Shown here piece by piece: positions 17,178-24,247 of a DNA stretch of 42,770 bases (position 1 is its first letter; every line of letters starts with the position of its first letter). The translations under genes were made by a program, and so were the position numbers. The notes beneath the pieces were generated by a model that saw only the letters and a program-made list of their open reading frames with translations, had not been told where the DNA came from and made no database searches. This stretch comes from Alphaproteobacteria bacterium (GTDB lineage: Bacteria > Pseudomonadota > Alphaproteobacteria > UBA9219). The stretch lies in the NCBI GenBank assembly GCA_028691835.1, contig JAQUYN010000009.1, positions 1-42,770 on the forward strand. The letters are read 5' to 3'.

Positions 17178-17720
17178 ATGGCTAAAAAGAGCGATCTTAC
17201 ACTTATTTCACCAACCTGCCGCCGTAAAATCGACCTGCTGGAGACTCACCGCCTGTGGCTCAAGCGCGCCGCCGAGATCGCCTTGGCCAGCCCAGAAAAG
17301 GGAGGCAGCCCCCATCCATCGGTTAAGGTCGGTGCTATCTTGGTCGATGCAAAAGGGCTGGAAATCGCTCATGCTGCTAACGGGTTTGCTCATGGGATCG
17401 ACCGCCGCCGCCCTGAGCGCTATGAAAACGGCGCTCGCTCGCTTTGGATTAATTGCGCCGAGCAAATGGTGATTGCCAAGGCGGCCCGTAATCAAGCCGA
17501 TTTGAAGGGGGCCAAACTTTATGTGACGTTGGAGCCTTGCGCGATTTGCGCGGGGTTGTTGGTCGAGTGCGGCATTTGCGAAGTGATCGTACCGCTCAGC
17601 TCGCGGCGGTCTTATGCCAAGCTGAAAGCTAAATGGAAGAAGAGTATTGAGATCGGTTCCTCCAAGTTGATGGAGGCTGGCGTGAAAGTTACCGTCGTTG
17701 ATGTGAGCAGCACGCGTTAG
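17178..17720 (+). CDS. Zinc-dependent cytidine/dCMP-type deaminase family protein
   Basis: 180 residues from ATG 17178, set by GGAGGG about six bases upstream; the frame is open further upstream but without a start signal. The deaminase core has Zn-binding Cys93-Ala94-Glu95 (NCAEQ) and Pro120-Cys121-x-x-Cys124 (EPCAICAG), with LYVTLEP before it. Most dCMP, tRNA and riboflavin deaminases have His-Ala-Glu; Cys-Ala-Glu is the arrangement of cytidine deaminases, although the rest (TLEPCxxC) looks like the dCMP/CMP-deaminase-like branch. Glu95 would be the proton shuttle. The substrate is unknown. The gene lies divergent from secF, and its stop overlaps the stop of the TPP-riboswitch gene. Confidence 0.75.
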   Translation: MAKKSDLTLISPTCRRKIDLLETHRLWLKRAAEIALASPEKGGSPHPSVKVGAILVDAKGLEIAHAANGFAHGIDRRRPERYENGARSLWINCAEQMVIAKAARNQADLKGAKLYVTLEPCAICAGLLVECGICEVIVPLSSRRSYAKLKAKWKKSIEIGSSKLMEAGVKVTVVDVSSTR

Positions 17721-18544
17721 GCAGCCAAGGCGGCGAGAGATTGCCGTTGCCAGTCGGAGAACCCTTCCTTTAAATGATCTCCATAGCCACGCATATGAGT
17801 CATGGTGGCGCGGTTTTTGTCGAGGTTCTCAAACACGGTTGTGATGGTTTGCTGGAATTGCCACAGCTGATTTTCACCCTTGGCAACGTAAACTTGATTT
17901 TTCTCTTTTGTCGATTCAGGAAGCTGCAGTCCCACCCCATTATCGTGAATGATATGATGCTTGGGAAGACGCGCAAGAATGTCAAAAAAGGTGCGCTCCG
18001 CGAGCGTTTCTTTTTGAGGTTTGTATAGGCGCTTGGTTGCCATTGTTAGGGCAATATGCTCAAGGTTATTCTCAAGGCACCATGTGTTCGCGTCCAACGC
18101 CGCCGCATTTTTATGGCAAGCTTGTTCACTCAATTCGCTTAAGTACAGAAAGTGGATCATGCGGGTGATTTCTTCTTGCAGCTTGATGTCAAGGATTTGC
18201 AAGTCATCCATATCGTTGTGAGCCGTATAGCGGCCTAACGTGACGATAGAAATGCGATAGCCGCCCGCCCGCATTTGGCCAATATTCTGATAAGAATATT
18301 TTAGGTCTGAGACGTTCATATCATAGATATAATAATTGTCGGCTTCTTGCAGGACATCAAATTCACGCACCGCCGCCCATTCGATTTGGCCAGCATCCAG
18401 TGTCGCTTCTTTTTCAGGAAACCAGACGTTTGTTGATGTGCCTTTGCCAACGCGCTGAAGGTGCGAAAAGCCAGCGATAATTCGCCGTCCCGTTGTGGGG
18501 GCGCTAAAGAAACGCCCCACAGTGTGTGAGAACTCGTGTGACAA
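17717..18544 (-). CDS. Unrecognised protein under TPP riboswitch control
   Basis: 275 residues from a TTG codon at 18544. The open frame extends to another TTG (18583), but that lies inside the riboswitch aptamer. TTG 18544 has the purine-rich AAGGGAG five bases upstream, which is also the 3' strand of the aptamer's P1 stem. I do not recognise the family. The protein looks soluble: no signal peptide or membrane helix, a mixed N-terminal half (WAAVREFDVL, YYIYDMNVSDLKYSY, GGYRISIVTLGRY) and a helical C-terminal half with conserved-looking His and Cys (ACHKNAAALDANTWCLE). It begins MSHEFSH, which formally contains HExxH but is too close to the terminus to claim a metallopeptidase. Thiamine-pathway enzymes I know (ThiC, ThiD, ThiE, ThiM, TenA, transporters) do not fit. 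By its riboswitch it should act in thiamine supply, salvage or transport. It is a single-gene transcript. Confidence 0.75.
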   Translation of the reverse strand: MSHEFSHTVGRFFSAPTTGRRIIAGFSHLQRVGKGTSTNVWFPEKEATLDAGQIEWAAVREFDVLQEADNYYIYDMNVSDLKYSYQNIGQMRAGGYRISIVTLGRYTAHNDMDDLQILDIKLQEEITRMIHFLYLSELSEQACHKNAAALDANTWCLENNLEHIALTMATKRLYKPQKETLAERTFFDILARLPKHHIIHDNGVGLQLPESTKEKNQVYVAKGENQLWQFQQTITTVFENLDKNRATMTHMRGYGDHLKEGFSDWQRQSLAALAA

Positions 18545-18550
18545 AACCTC

Positions 18551-18630
18551 TCCCTTCGCTGGCATGACCCAGATCAGGTTCAACGGGTATCATCTCAGCC
18601 TCACGATTCATGAGGCACCCCGGCGAAAGC
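18551..18630 (-). promoter_or_regulatory. TPP riboswitch (THI element)
   Basis: The minus strand reads GCTTTCGCCGGGGTGCC, a variable P3 hairpin (CTCATGAATCGTGAG), GGCTGAGATGATACCC, then GAACCTGATCTGGGTCATGC and CAGCGAAGGGA. These are the conserved blocks of the thiamine pyrophosphate aptamer (CTGAGA; ACC..TGAACCTGATCTGG.T.ATGCCAGCG.AGGGA). P1 is CTTTCGC with GCGAAGG. The aptamer's AAGGGA runs straight into the ribosome binding site of the downstream TTG start, so binding of TPP should hide that site and repress translation. No separate terminator is seen. Confidence 0.96.
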
Positions 18631-18659
18631 ATACTAAAACAGGGAAGGGGGGATGTCAA
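18631..18659 (-). promoter_or_regulatory. Sigma-70 promoter of the riboswitch transcript
   Basis: On the minus strand, TTGACA (18659-18654), a spacer of exactly 17 bases and TAGTAT (18636-18631). The expected transcription start falls at the very beginning of the aptamer's P1 stem. The -35 box overlaps the stop codon of the upstream EAL gene. Confidence 0.75.
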
Positions 18660-20368
18660 AGGGGGGCTGAGTCGCCCGAGTCTGTGGCGTGAATGCTGCG
18701 TTTTGTTTCATGGTCCAGCTTCACGCACTGAACCGATCCGTCAAGCCAAGGCTTGACGAAAGAGGGTCGTCCAAGGTGATAGCCCTGTAACATGTCCACA
18801 TTTTCTTGGCGAAGCCAGACGGCAGTTTCTTCATCTTCGATGCCTTCGGCAACGGATTGCAGCCTTAATCCGTGTGCCATTGCGATTAACATCCGCACAA
18901 GGTGTCGTTGTTCGGTGTTTGTCGTTAGGTTGATGAGAAGGTCGCGATCAATTTTCATGATCGAGAAATCTAGATCGCGCAAATGACGGATCGAGGTTGA
19001 TCCCGCCCCAAAGTCATCGAGAGAAAGTTGACATCCGACTTTGCGTAAAGCGGAAACGAGATTCTTCATTTTTTCAATATCAACGACAGCGGCTGTTTCC
19101 GTAATTTCAACGATAAGGCGTTTAGCAATCTCGGGACGTGACGCTAGTTTTTCGTGAAAATAGCCGGGCCAATCGGGAAGTCCGGCGGTAAGACCAGAAA
19201 TATTGATGGCCAGATTGAGGGTGTTGCTTTCCTCAAGATCAGCGATGGCAATATCAAGGACATGACGGTCAAATTCTGGGGCAAGCCCCATTTGCTCGAC
19301 GACAGGAATAAACTCCCCAGCAGGCATTGGCGACCCATCATCATTGAAGAGGCGCGAAAGGGCTTCATAGAAGACAACTTTGCTGGTATGGGCTTCAACA
19401 ACTGGTTGATAAGCAAGCTTTAACGTCTTGTTCTTAAGTGATTGTTTGACGCGTTCGCATATATCCAGAATGCCACGGTTACGTTCAGCGCGGCGTGCTG
19501 ATTCAATATAGGTAACGTGCTGTCCACGACCCGTTTGGTTCGCCTCGTTCAGGGCTTGTTCGGCATGGATCATCAGCTCGTAAGCGTCAGCCTGTGTATC
19601 GGCGAACGGCATACAGCCAACGCCAACGGATAAGTGGAGGCAGGTGGTTCCCGCCGAAATGGCGTGATCATGGAAGTTGGCCAGAATACGGGTCGTCAAA
19701 GACTCCATCTCGTGTGCCATGTTGGGTAAAAGAATGCCGAAAATGTCGCCGCTGACGCGTCCAACAAGTGAGCGCGTCGGGCATAAATCGTTTAGACGAT
19801 CAGCCACGGCGCAGATTAACTGGTCTGCGGCTTTTGTCCCCATGGCCTCATTCATGAAAGCAAGTTTATCGATGCCAACGACGAGATAGGCGCTCTGTTG
19901 ACGTTTTTGTTGTGACGTCTTTAAAAGCTTTTCGATAACAGACAGCATGCACGCGCGATTGGGGCGTCCCGTTAAAGGATCTCTATCGGGGCTGTTGTAT
20001 GGTGACGGGCCGAGATCCGTGACGGTCTCAATGAGCCTGATCAGGCCTTGCTGGCGAATGGCATGTCCGTTTTCAAAGTCTGTGGTGCCATGTTCATGAA
20101 CCCACAACAAGGAACCATCATCACACCGCAGCCGATATTCACGATCAAACGAGGTTTGCACGTCGCTGAAAATGAGATGGTGATCATTTGCCAAAATACA
20201 TTTTGAAAGTTCGAGCGCATTTGTCGGCGGGGCGGCACGTTCTTGTCCGAAAAGCTGTTGCCACGGACCAAACCAGACAAGACAATCATGCAATAAGTCC
20301 CATTGATATCCAATGTGACCCGATGCCGTGATAATGTCCGCCGATGAAAGAATGATTGGTCTATCCAT
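18656..20368 (-). CDS. PAS-GGDEF-EAL protein (likely c-di-GMP phosphodiesterase)
   Basis: 570 residues. A PAS-like sensor (about 10-118, with FDREYRLRCDDGSLLWVHEHG) precedes a GGDEF domain whose signature is degenerate, SGDIF at 206-210. It is therefore unlikely to make c-di-GMP, although it may bind GTP. The EAL domain keeps the catalytic pattern: YEALSRL (Glu335), NISG, EITETAAV, DDFGAGSTS, KIDRDL, AEGIEDEE and LQGYHLGRP. It should hydrolyse cyclic di-GMP, with the PAS and GGDEF parts as regulators. There are no membrane segments, so it is cytosolic. The start at ATG 20368 lacks a strong ribosome binding site. The stop lies inside the promoter of the following TPP riboswitch. Confidence 0.92.
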   Translation of the reverse strand: MDRPIILSSADIITASGHIGYQWDLLHDCLVWFGPWQQLFGQERAAPPTNALELSKCILANDHHLIFSDVQTSFDREYRLRCDDGSLLWVHEHGTTDFENGHAIRQQGLIRLIETVTDLGPSPYNSPDRDPLTGRPNRACMLSVIEKLLKTSQQKRQQSAYLVVGIDKLAFMNEAMGTKAADQLICAVADRLNDLCPTRSLVGRVSGDIFGILLPNMAHEMESLTTRILANFHDHAISAGTTCLHLSVGVGCMPFADTQADAYELMIHAEQALNEANQTGRGQHVTYIESARRAERNRGILDICERVKQSLKNKTLKLAYQPVVEAHTSKVVFYEALSRLFNDDGSPMPAGEFIPVVEQMGLAPEFDRHVLDIAIADLEESNTLNLAINISGLTAGLPDWPGYFHEKLASRPEIAKRLIVEITETAAVVDIEKMKNLVSALRKVGCQLSLDDFGAGSTSIRHLRDLDFSIMKIDRDLLINLTTNTEQRHLVRMLIAMAHGLRLQSVAEGIEDEETAVWLRQENVDMLQGYHLGRPSFVKPWLDGSVQCVKLDHETKRSIHATDSGDSAPL

Positions 20369-20636
20369 TATGCGCTGCTGACAATAAACGTGGTTGTGTA
20401 ATAATTACGTTCTTAACATACAGCTCCAACCTTAATATTCTATAAAATTTGAGTTTTTCAGCAGCCTGTCAGGGCTAAGCAAAGAAGATGGAAGGGTAAG
20501 GTTTTATTCACCACACTTTTTGTGCAGAAAGGAAGCGGTGGTTATTTCTTATGTACTTTCAAGGAGCTGCCCATTCTTTTAGCTGTGGCACGGGCCGAAG
20601 GCTCACACTTCCAGCTCTTTTTTCCGTATTGGCAGG

Positions 20637-21125
20637 TTAGGTAGAACTTGCCAAATGAAACGCCGTTTCAGCATTTTCACCCCAATAACGGACGCAAAGG
20701 CTGTATCCAATGTCGTTAAATCCGGCCGTTTTGAATGTTTGAAGACTCTTTTCATTCTTGTTGTGAATATGGCCATAGATTTCGACACCATCATGCTCGG
20801 TGGCCCAGTCTTTCAATAGATCATTGATTTCACGGAAATGGCCGCGTCCTCTGTGTGTCATCTTAATGTAAAAACCGCCACAATAAAAACGACGTTCCAT
20901 GCGCCAATAATTGTGAAGCGATTGAAGATGACAGGTGCCAAAGGTTTCTCCTTTTTCATCAATGAAAAGAAACCAAACAACATTTTCTTTGAGGGACTGG
21001 CTCACTGAATTCGTGAAAGCCTGCTTGTCAAAGGCCAGAGCTTGCAACTCGTCTTGCATGACTTCCAAAAAATCGACAATGGTTGTCACATCTTGCTGGG
21101 TCGCCTCGCGAATTGTCACTGTCAT
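20637..21125 (-). CDS. GNAT family N-acetyltransferase
   Basis: 162 residues with the GNAT fold. It has an N-terminal IREATQQDVTTIVDFLE, a central strand pair (WFLFIDEKGETFGTCHL), an acetyl-CoA loop of the Q/RxxGxG/A type (THRGRGHFREIN), and the C-terminal NEKSLQTFKTAGFNDIG. It transfers an acetyl group from acetyl-CoA to an amine; the substrate is unknown. The start at ATG 21125 has AAGGG about seven bases upstream. The gap of 268 bases to the EAL gene shows no gene that I can support. Confidence 0.85.
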   Translation of the reverse strand: MTVTIREATQQDVTTIVDFLEVMQDELQALAFDKQAFTNSVSQSLKENVVWFLFIDEKGETFGTCHLQSLHNYWRMERRFYCGGFYIKMTHRGRGHFREINDLLKDWATEHDGVEIYGHIHNKNEKSLQTFKTAGFNDIGYSLCVRYWGENAETAFHLASST

Positions 21126-21340
21126 GATTGAGCCCTTCTCAAAGCCGTTTTCTTGAAAGAGCCCAAATTACGAGATTGATTTTGATAAACCCTTAAGATC
21201 CTGCATACGGGGTCATTTTATAGGGGCAACTATTTGCTTATACCAACGAACCTATGAAATGATGGTGTGGACGGCTTCCCCCCGAACGGTATCGATGTAC
21301 CATAGAGGAAAGCTTCACTCTAGAAGAGGAGAAACCGTCC

Positions 21341-21409
21341 ATGAACATAATTAGCACGATAGGCCTTGATCTGGCCAAGAACATTTTTCAGGTTCACGGC
21401 ATCGATGAC
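21341..21409 (+). pseudogene. IS110-family transposase, N-terminal fragment
   Basis: ATG 21341 is preceded by AGAGGAG (21324-21330) and encodes MNIISTIGLDLAKNIFQVHG, the start of the DEDD (RuvC-like) domain of IS110-family transposases, including the first Asp in GLDLAK. Similarity stops after about 23 codons; the remaining 300 or so residues are missing. This is an inactive remnant. Confidence 0.8.
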
Positions 21410-21443
21410 TCGTTCATTTTTTACAAAGAGCGAGCCGACTCTA

Positions 21444-21549
21444 TTTCGTCATGCCGGCGCAACCCGCCCCGTATCCAGTTTGAAAACTCTTGTTTTTTCG
21501 CAAGCAGCCAACTTTAAATCTGGATACGGCTTGCGCCGACATGACGAAA
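21444..21549. repeat. Palindromic repeat R2, copy 1
   Basis: Left arm TTTCGTCATGCCGGCGCAA...GTATCCAG (21444-21478). Right arm CTGGATACGGCTTGCGCCG...ATGACGAAA (21520-21549). The arms pair over about 30 bases with one 5-base insertion and a 41-base loop. A related palindrome occurs at 40367-40438. The transcript would form a long hairpin. Confidence 0.8.
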
Positions 21550-21586
21550 TTTTCTTGCCGAAGATCACTTCATTGGGCCGTTGGTA

Positions 21587-21883
21587 TTATCCGTGCGTTA
21601 TTCCCTTTGGTCTCAGTATTTTGCTTTGACGCTTTAACAAGCCGAGATTGTTAAGGACTCTGACAGCCCCTAGATTGTTTTCATGTGGCGTGACTCCAGC
21701 CGGAGGATGATCTGTGATAAATTGGATGGGGCCTTTGTTGTAGAGGCCATGGTTCTTTTGAAGTGCCGCAATAAATTGTTCAACTGTCGTACAGGGCAAA
21801 TAGTCTGTATTGTACTTCTGTGCTTGTTTCTCGATATGGGCTTTGAGTTGATCTTCCGTGAGCCCGCTGAACAATCCCGCCAT
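21587..21883 (-). CDS. Hypothetical ORF, probable 3' half of a frameshifted gene
   Basis: 98 residues, unrecognised. It overlaps the ORF at 21780-22196 by 104 bases in the +1 frame. The start MAGLFSGLTEDQLKAHIEKQ has no ribosome binding site, and the sequence beyond (YLPCTTVEQFIAAL) reads like a normal globular protein. One extra base in an original longer gene would give exactly this picture. The TAA stop belongs to the end of repeat copy F, so the original C-terminus may also be lost. A genuine overlapping gene or programmed frameshift is less likely but open. Confidence 0.45.
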   Translation of the reverse strand: MAGLFSGLTEDQLKAHIEKQAQKYNTDYLPCTTVEQFIAALQKNHGLYNKGPIQFITDHPPAGVTPHENNLGAVRVLNNLGLLKRQSKILRPKGITHG

Positions 21884-22196
21884 CGGGCGTTGGAACGGAA
21901 ACGGTTGTAATATCAGCTGGGACTTGTGCTAAGGCAAACATATGGCTCGTAATTAAAGCAGAGCGGTCCACTTGATATTTTTGTCCGACAAGTGTGACGC
22001 GCATGGGGCAATTTTGATGTTGGTATCTGTTGGGCAAACCAAGCGCCTGAGCTAGGATGATTTGCTTTGTCGAAGATTTTGCAGCGGCCATTCGCGCAAC
22101 ATCGATTTGTATTTCAAGCGGGTATCCGTCCGTATCATAACCAGCTGATGGAATAACAGCGAGATCTGGCTGTGCCGTTGATTTGAAAACGTCCAT
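21780..22196 (-). CDS. Hypothetical protein downstream of tRNA-Thr (possibly frameshifted)
   Basis: 138 residues from ATG 22196, unrecognised. It starts MDVFKSTAQPDLAVIPSAGY and includes GYPLEIQIDVARMAAAK and CPMRVTLVGQKYQVDRSAL. The N-terminal 110 residues read like a real protein; the last 30 (QRAHGRSTQSPYRETSTE) become Arg/Ser/Thr-rich, as expected past a frameshift. The frame continued by the next ORF restores protein-like sequence. It lies 27 bases after the 3' end of tRNA-Thr on the same strand, a typical place for integrated genes. Confidence 0.5.
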   Translation of the reverse strand: MDVFKSTAQPDLAVIPSAGYDTDGYPLEIQIDVARMAAAKSSTKQIILAQALGLPNRYQHQNCPMRVTLVGQKYQVDRSALITSHMFALAQVPADITTVSVPTPDGGIVQRAHGRSTQSPYRETSTEVQYRLFALYDS

Positions 22197-22223
22197 GATA
22201 AAACCCCGAGATTCTGTGAAAAA

Positions 22224-22299
22224 TGGTGCCCCCACACGGATTCGAACCGCGGACCTACTGATTACAAATCAGTTGCTCTACCAGCTGAGCTACAGGGGC
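22224..22299 (-). tRNA. tRNA-Thr (anticodon TGT)
   Basis: A complete cloverleaf of 76 bases with encoded CCA. The minus strand reads GCCCCTGTAGCTCAGCTGG..., anticodon stem ACTGA/TCAGT around TTTGTAA (anticodon TGT, read as UGU), T arm CCGCGGTTCGAATCCG, acceptor 3' strand TGGGGGC, then ACCA. Confidence 0.96.
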
Positions 22300-22378
22300 T
22301 TACCAGAATCAAGAGGTGGATTTCATACATCACCTTTCGCCTCTTGTCATCAGTTTCTATTCGCTTTAAGCATTAACC

Positions 22379-22798
22379 ATGCGTATTTTATCTTTTCTCG
22401 GTTTAGCTCTGATTCTCTCGCTCTCTGGCTGTGGCGGCGGCGAGGGTGGGCAGATATCCACAACGCGCTATGTTTTGCCTGAGAAAGCAGGGGGGCGCAT
22501 GTGTGCGTTCCAGTGCCGTAATGCCTTTGATCATTGTTTTGATGCTTGTAATTTGTCTGAGCGCAGCTGCTATAACGACACGCAAGCCCAAGCCATTAAG
22601 GATTATGAGGCTTATGCTCGGGCCCAGTTTATAGCGCGTGCGCCAGTCGAGCTGCGGCCTCGTGATTTTGAGCGGATGGGGCAATGTCAGGCCAAATCTT
22701 GTCGTAAAGACTGCTCGCAAAAGTACGATAGTTGTTTTTTGTCTTGTGGCGGCGATGTTGTCGCCCCATCGCCTTGCTCGACCTTTTTGTGCCTTTAA
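22379..22798 (+). CDS. Cysteine-rich putative lipoprotein
   Basis: 139 residues. The signal peptide ends in lipobox LSGC (Cys18), followed by GGGEGG. The mature part contains two clusters of regularly spaced cysteines, CAFQCRNAFDHCFDAC with SERSCY, and CQAKSCRKDCSQKYDSCFLSC, plus a short PCSTFLC tail. The C-x3-C-x6-C-x3-C spacing suggests paired alpha-helices held by disulfides in the periplasm, or less likely metal binding. The function is unknown. It ends 12 bases before pyk and may share its transcript. Confidence 0.78.
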   Translation: MRILSFLGLALILSLSGCGGGEGGQISTTRYVLPEKAGGRMCAFQCRNAFDHCFDACNLSERSCYNDTQAQAIKDYEAYARAQFIARAPVELRPRDFERMGQCQAKSCRKDCSQKYDSCFLSCGGDVVAPSPCSTFLCL

Positions 22799-22810
22799 GG
22801 ATTAAAGCGT

Positions 22811-24247
22811 ATGTCCACTTTTCTTGAACATCGACTGCGACAGACCAAGATTGTGGCAACGCTTGGTCCCGCGAGTTCCAGCAAGGCCATGATCCGGTCT
22901 TTGTTTGAGGCTGGCGCTGATGTGTTTCGCCTGAATTTCAGCCACGGCACTGCCGATGAGCATCGGGCGCGCATGAAGTCTATCCGTGAGATTGAGCAAG
23001 AGCTTGGGCGGCCTATAGCTGTCCTCGCCGATCTTCAGGGGCCAAAGTTGCGTTTGGGTGTTTTTGAAAATGACGAGATTTCCCTTACGATAGGCCAGAC
23101 GTTTCGCCTTGAGCTGAATGGGACGTTAGGTGATGAAGCCCATGCGCCGCTTCCTCATCCAGAGATTTTTGCCGCGATCAAACGTGGCAGTGAGCTTCTC
23201 TTGGATGATGGAAAGGTTCGATTGCGTGTGGGGGAATGTGGACAGGACTTTGCGGTCACCATTGTTGAGGCTGGTCATAAATTATCGAGCCGCAAGGGTG
23301 TGAACGTGCCGCATGCGGTGCTGCCGTTATCGCCTTTAACTGTGAAAGATAGGATCGATCTTGAGATTGCTTTGGAGTTAGGCGCCGATTGGATTGCCCT
23401 TTCTTTCGTTCAACGACCTGAGGATATAATTGAAGCTCGCAATCTGGTAAGAGGCCGTGCTGCCGTTCTCGCCAAGCTGGAAAAACCATCAGCTATTAAA
23501 TTCCTGACGCCCATTATTGACCTTGCGGATGGTGTGATGGTGGCTCGTGGTGATCTTGGCGTTGAAATGCCCCCTGAAGATGTGCCGCGCACGCAAAAGC
23601 GGATTTTGCGCGAGGCGCGTCGTTTTGGTAAGCCCGTGATCGTCGCCACGCAAATGTTAGAATCGATGATTGGCAGTCCAACCCCGACGCGAGCCGAAGC
23701 TTCTGATGTTGCCGGTGCCGTTTATGACGGGGCTGATGCCGTGATGCTTTCGGCGGAAACGGCAAGCGGCGAATATCCGTACGAGTCCGTTGTTATTATG
23801 GATCGCATCATCCGCAGGACACAAGAAGACGCCCACGAGTTTGGTGGGTTGGTCAACGAGAAACCAAGCGTGCAACATACGCCCCCTGATGCGATCACAG
23901 TAGCTGCCTGCCAAATCGCCGACACGGTGGCAGCTTCTGCGATCATTACTTATACAACGTCAGGATCAACGACATTACGCGCTGCCCGCGAAAGGCCTAG
24001 CATGCCCATTATGGGACTTACGCCGGTTTTGGCTACAGCGAGGCGGTTGGCGTTGTCCTTTGGCGTGCATGCTGTGCATACCGAAGATGTGCAATCTTTT
24101 AAAGATATGGTTGACAAAGCCACGCGTCTTGCTGTGCGTGATCATATTGCCAGAGTTGGTGATCGCGTTGTGATTACGGCAGGCGTTCCTTTCGGCACGC
24201 CGGGGAGTACAAACATTTTGCGCATAGCGGAGATACCTGATTCATGA
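22811..24247 (+). CDS. pyk: Pyruvate kinase
   Basis: 478 residues, standard length. The enzyme converts phosphoenolpyruvate and ADP into pyruvate and ATP, the last step of glycolysis. The family marks are TKIVATLGPASSS at the N-terminus, RLNFSHGT, the B-domain between about 70 and 170, LEKPSAIKF with the active-site Lys-Glu signature, MVARGDLGVEMP, KPVIVATQMLESM and TRAEASDVAGAV. The C-terminal regulatory domain (YTTSGSTTLRAARERP) is present. AAGGATT upstream of ATG 22811 gives the start. Its stop overlaps the next start as ATGA, coupling it to the TPR gene. Confidence 0.97.
   Translation: MSTFLEHRLRQTKIVATLGPASSSKAMIRSLFEAGADVFRLNFSHGTADEHRARMKSIREIEQELGRPIAVLADLQGPKLRLGVFENDEISLTIGQTFRLELNGTLGDEAHAPLPHPEIFAAIKRGSELLLDDGKVRLRVGECGQDFAVTIVEAGHKLSSRKGVNVPHAVLPLSPLTVKDRIDLEIALELGADWIALSFVQRPEDIIEARNLVRGRAAVLAKLEKPSAIKFLTPIIDLADGVMVARGDLGVEMPPEDVPRTQKRILREARRFGKPVIVATQMLESMIGSPTPTRAEASDVAGAVYDGADAVMLSAETASGEYPYESVVIMDRIIRRTQEDAHEFGGLVNEKPSVQHTPPDAITVAACQIADTVAASAIITYTTSGSTTLRAARERPSMPIMGLTPVLATARRLALSFGVHAVHTEDVQSFKDMVDKATRLAVRDHIARVGDRVVITAGVPFGTPGSTNILRIAEIPDS

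Larger units (their letters stand above)
21238..21589. repeat. Dispersed repeat family R1, composite copy F carrying an IS110 scrap
   Basis: Bounded by TTATACCAACG (21238) and, on the opposite strand, TAATACCAACG (21589), the same ends as copies C and D. The start continues AACCTATGAA as in copy D. The interior differs from other copies: it holds the left end and first codons of an IS110-type transposase gene and then a palindromic repeat (21444-21549). The TAA of its right end is the stop codon of the ORF at 21587-21883. Confidence 0.65.

Noticed and set aside
18533-18544. HExxH metallopeptidase motif (HEFSH) in the riboswitch gene
   Set aside because: It sits at residues 3-7 with no supporting third ligand or fold; probably chance.
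18545-18583. Earlier TTG start for the riboswitch-controlled gene
   Set aside because: It lies inside the TPP aptamer, so the residues would be encoded by the conserved RNA core; the TTG at 18544 has the correct ribosome binding site.
20520-20660. Protein-like small frame on the minus strand (TCQYGKKSWKCEPSARATAK ... KVHKK) after the GNAT gene
   Set aside because: It reads like a basic microprotein but has no ATG, GTG or TTG start after the previous stop codon, and no ribosome binding site.
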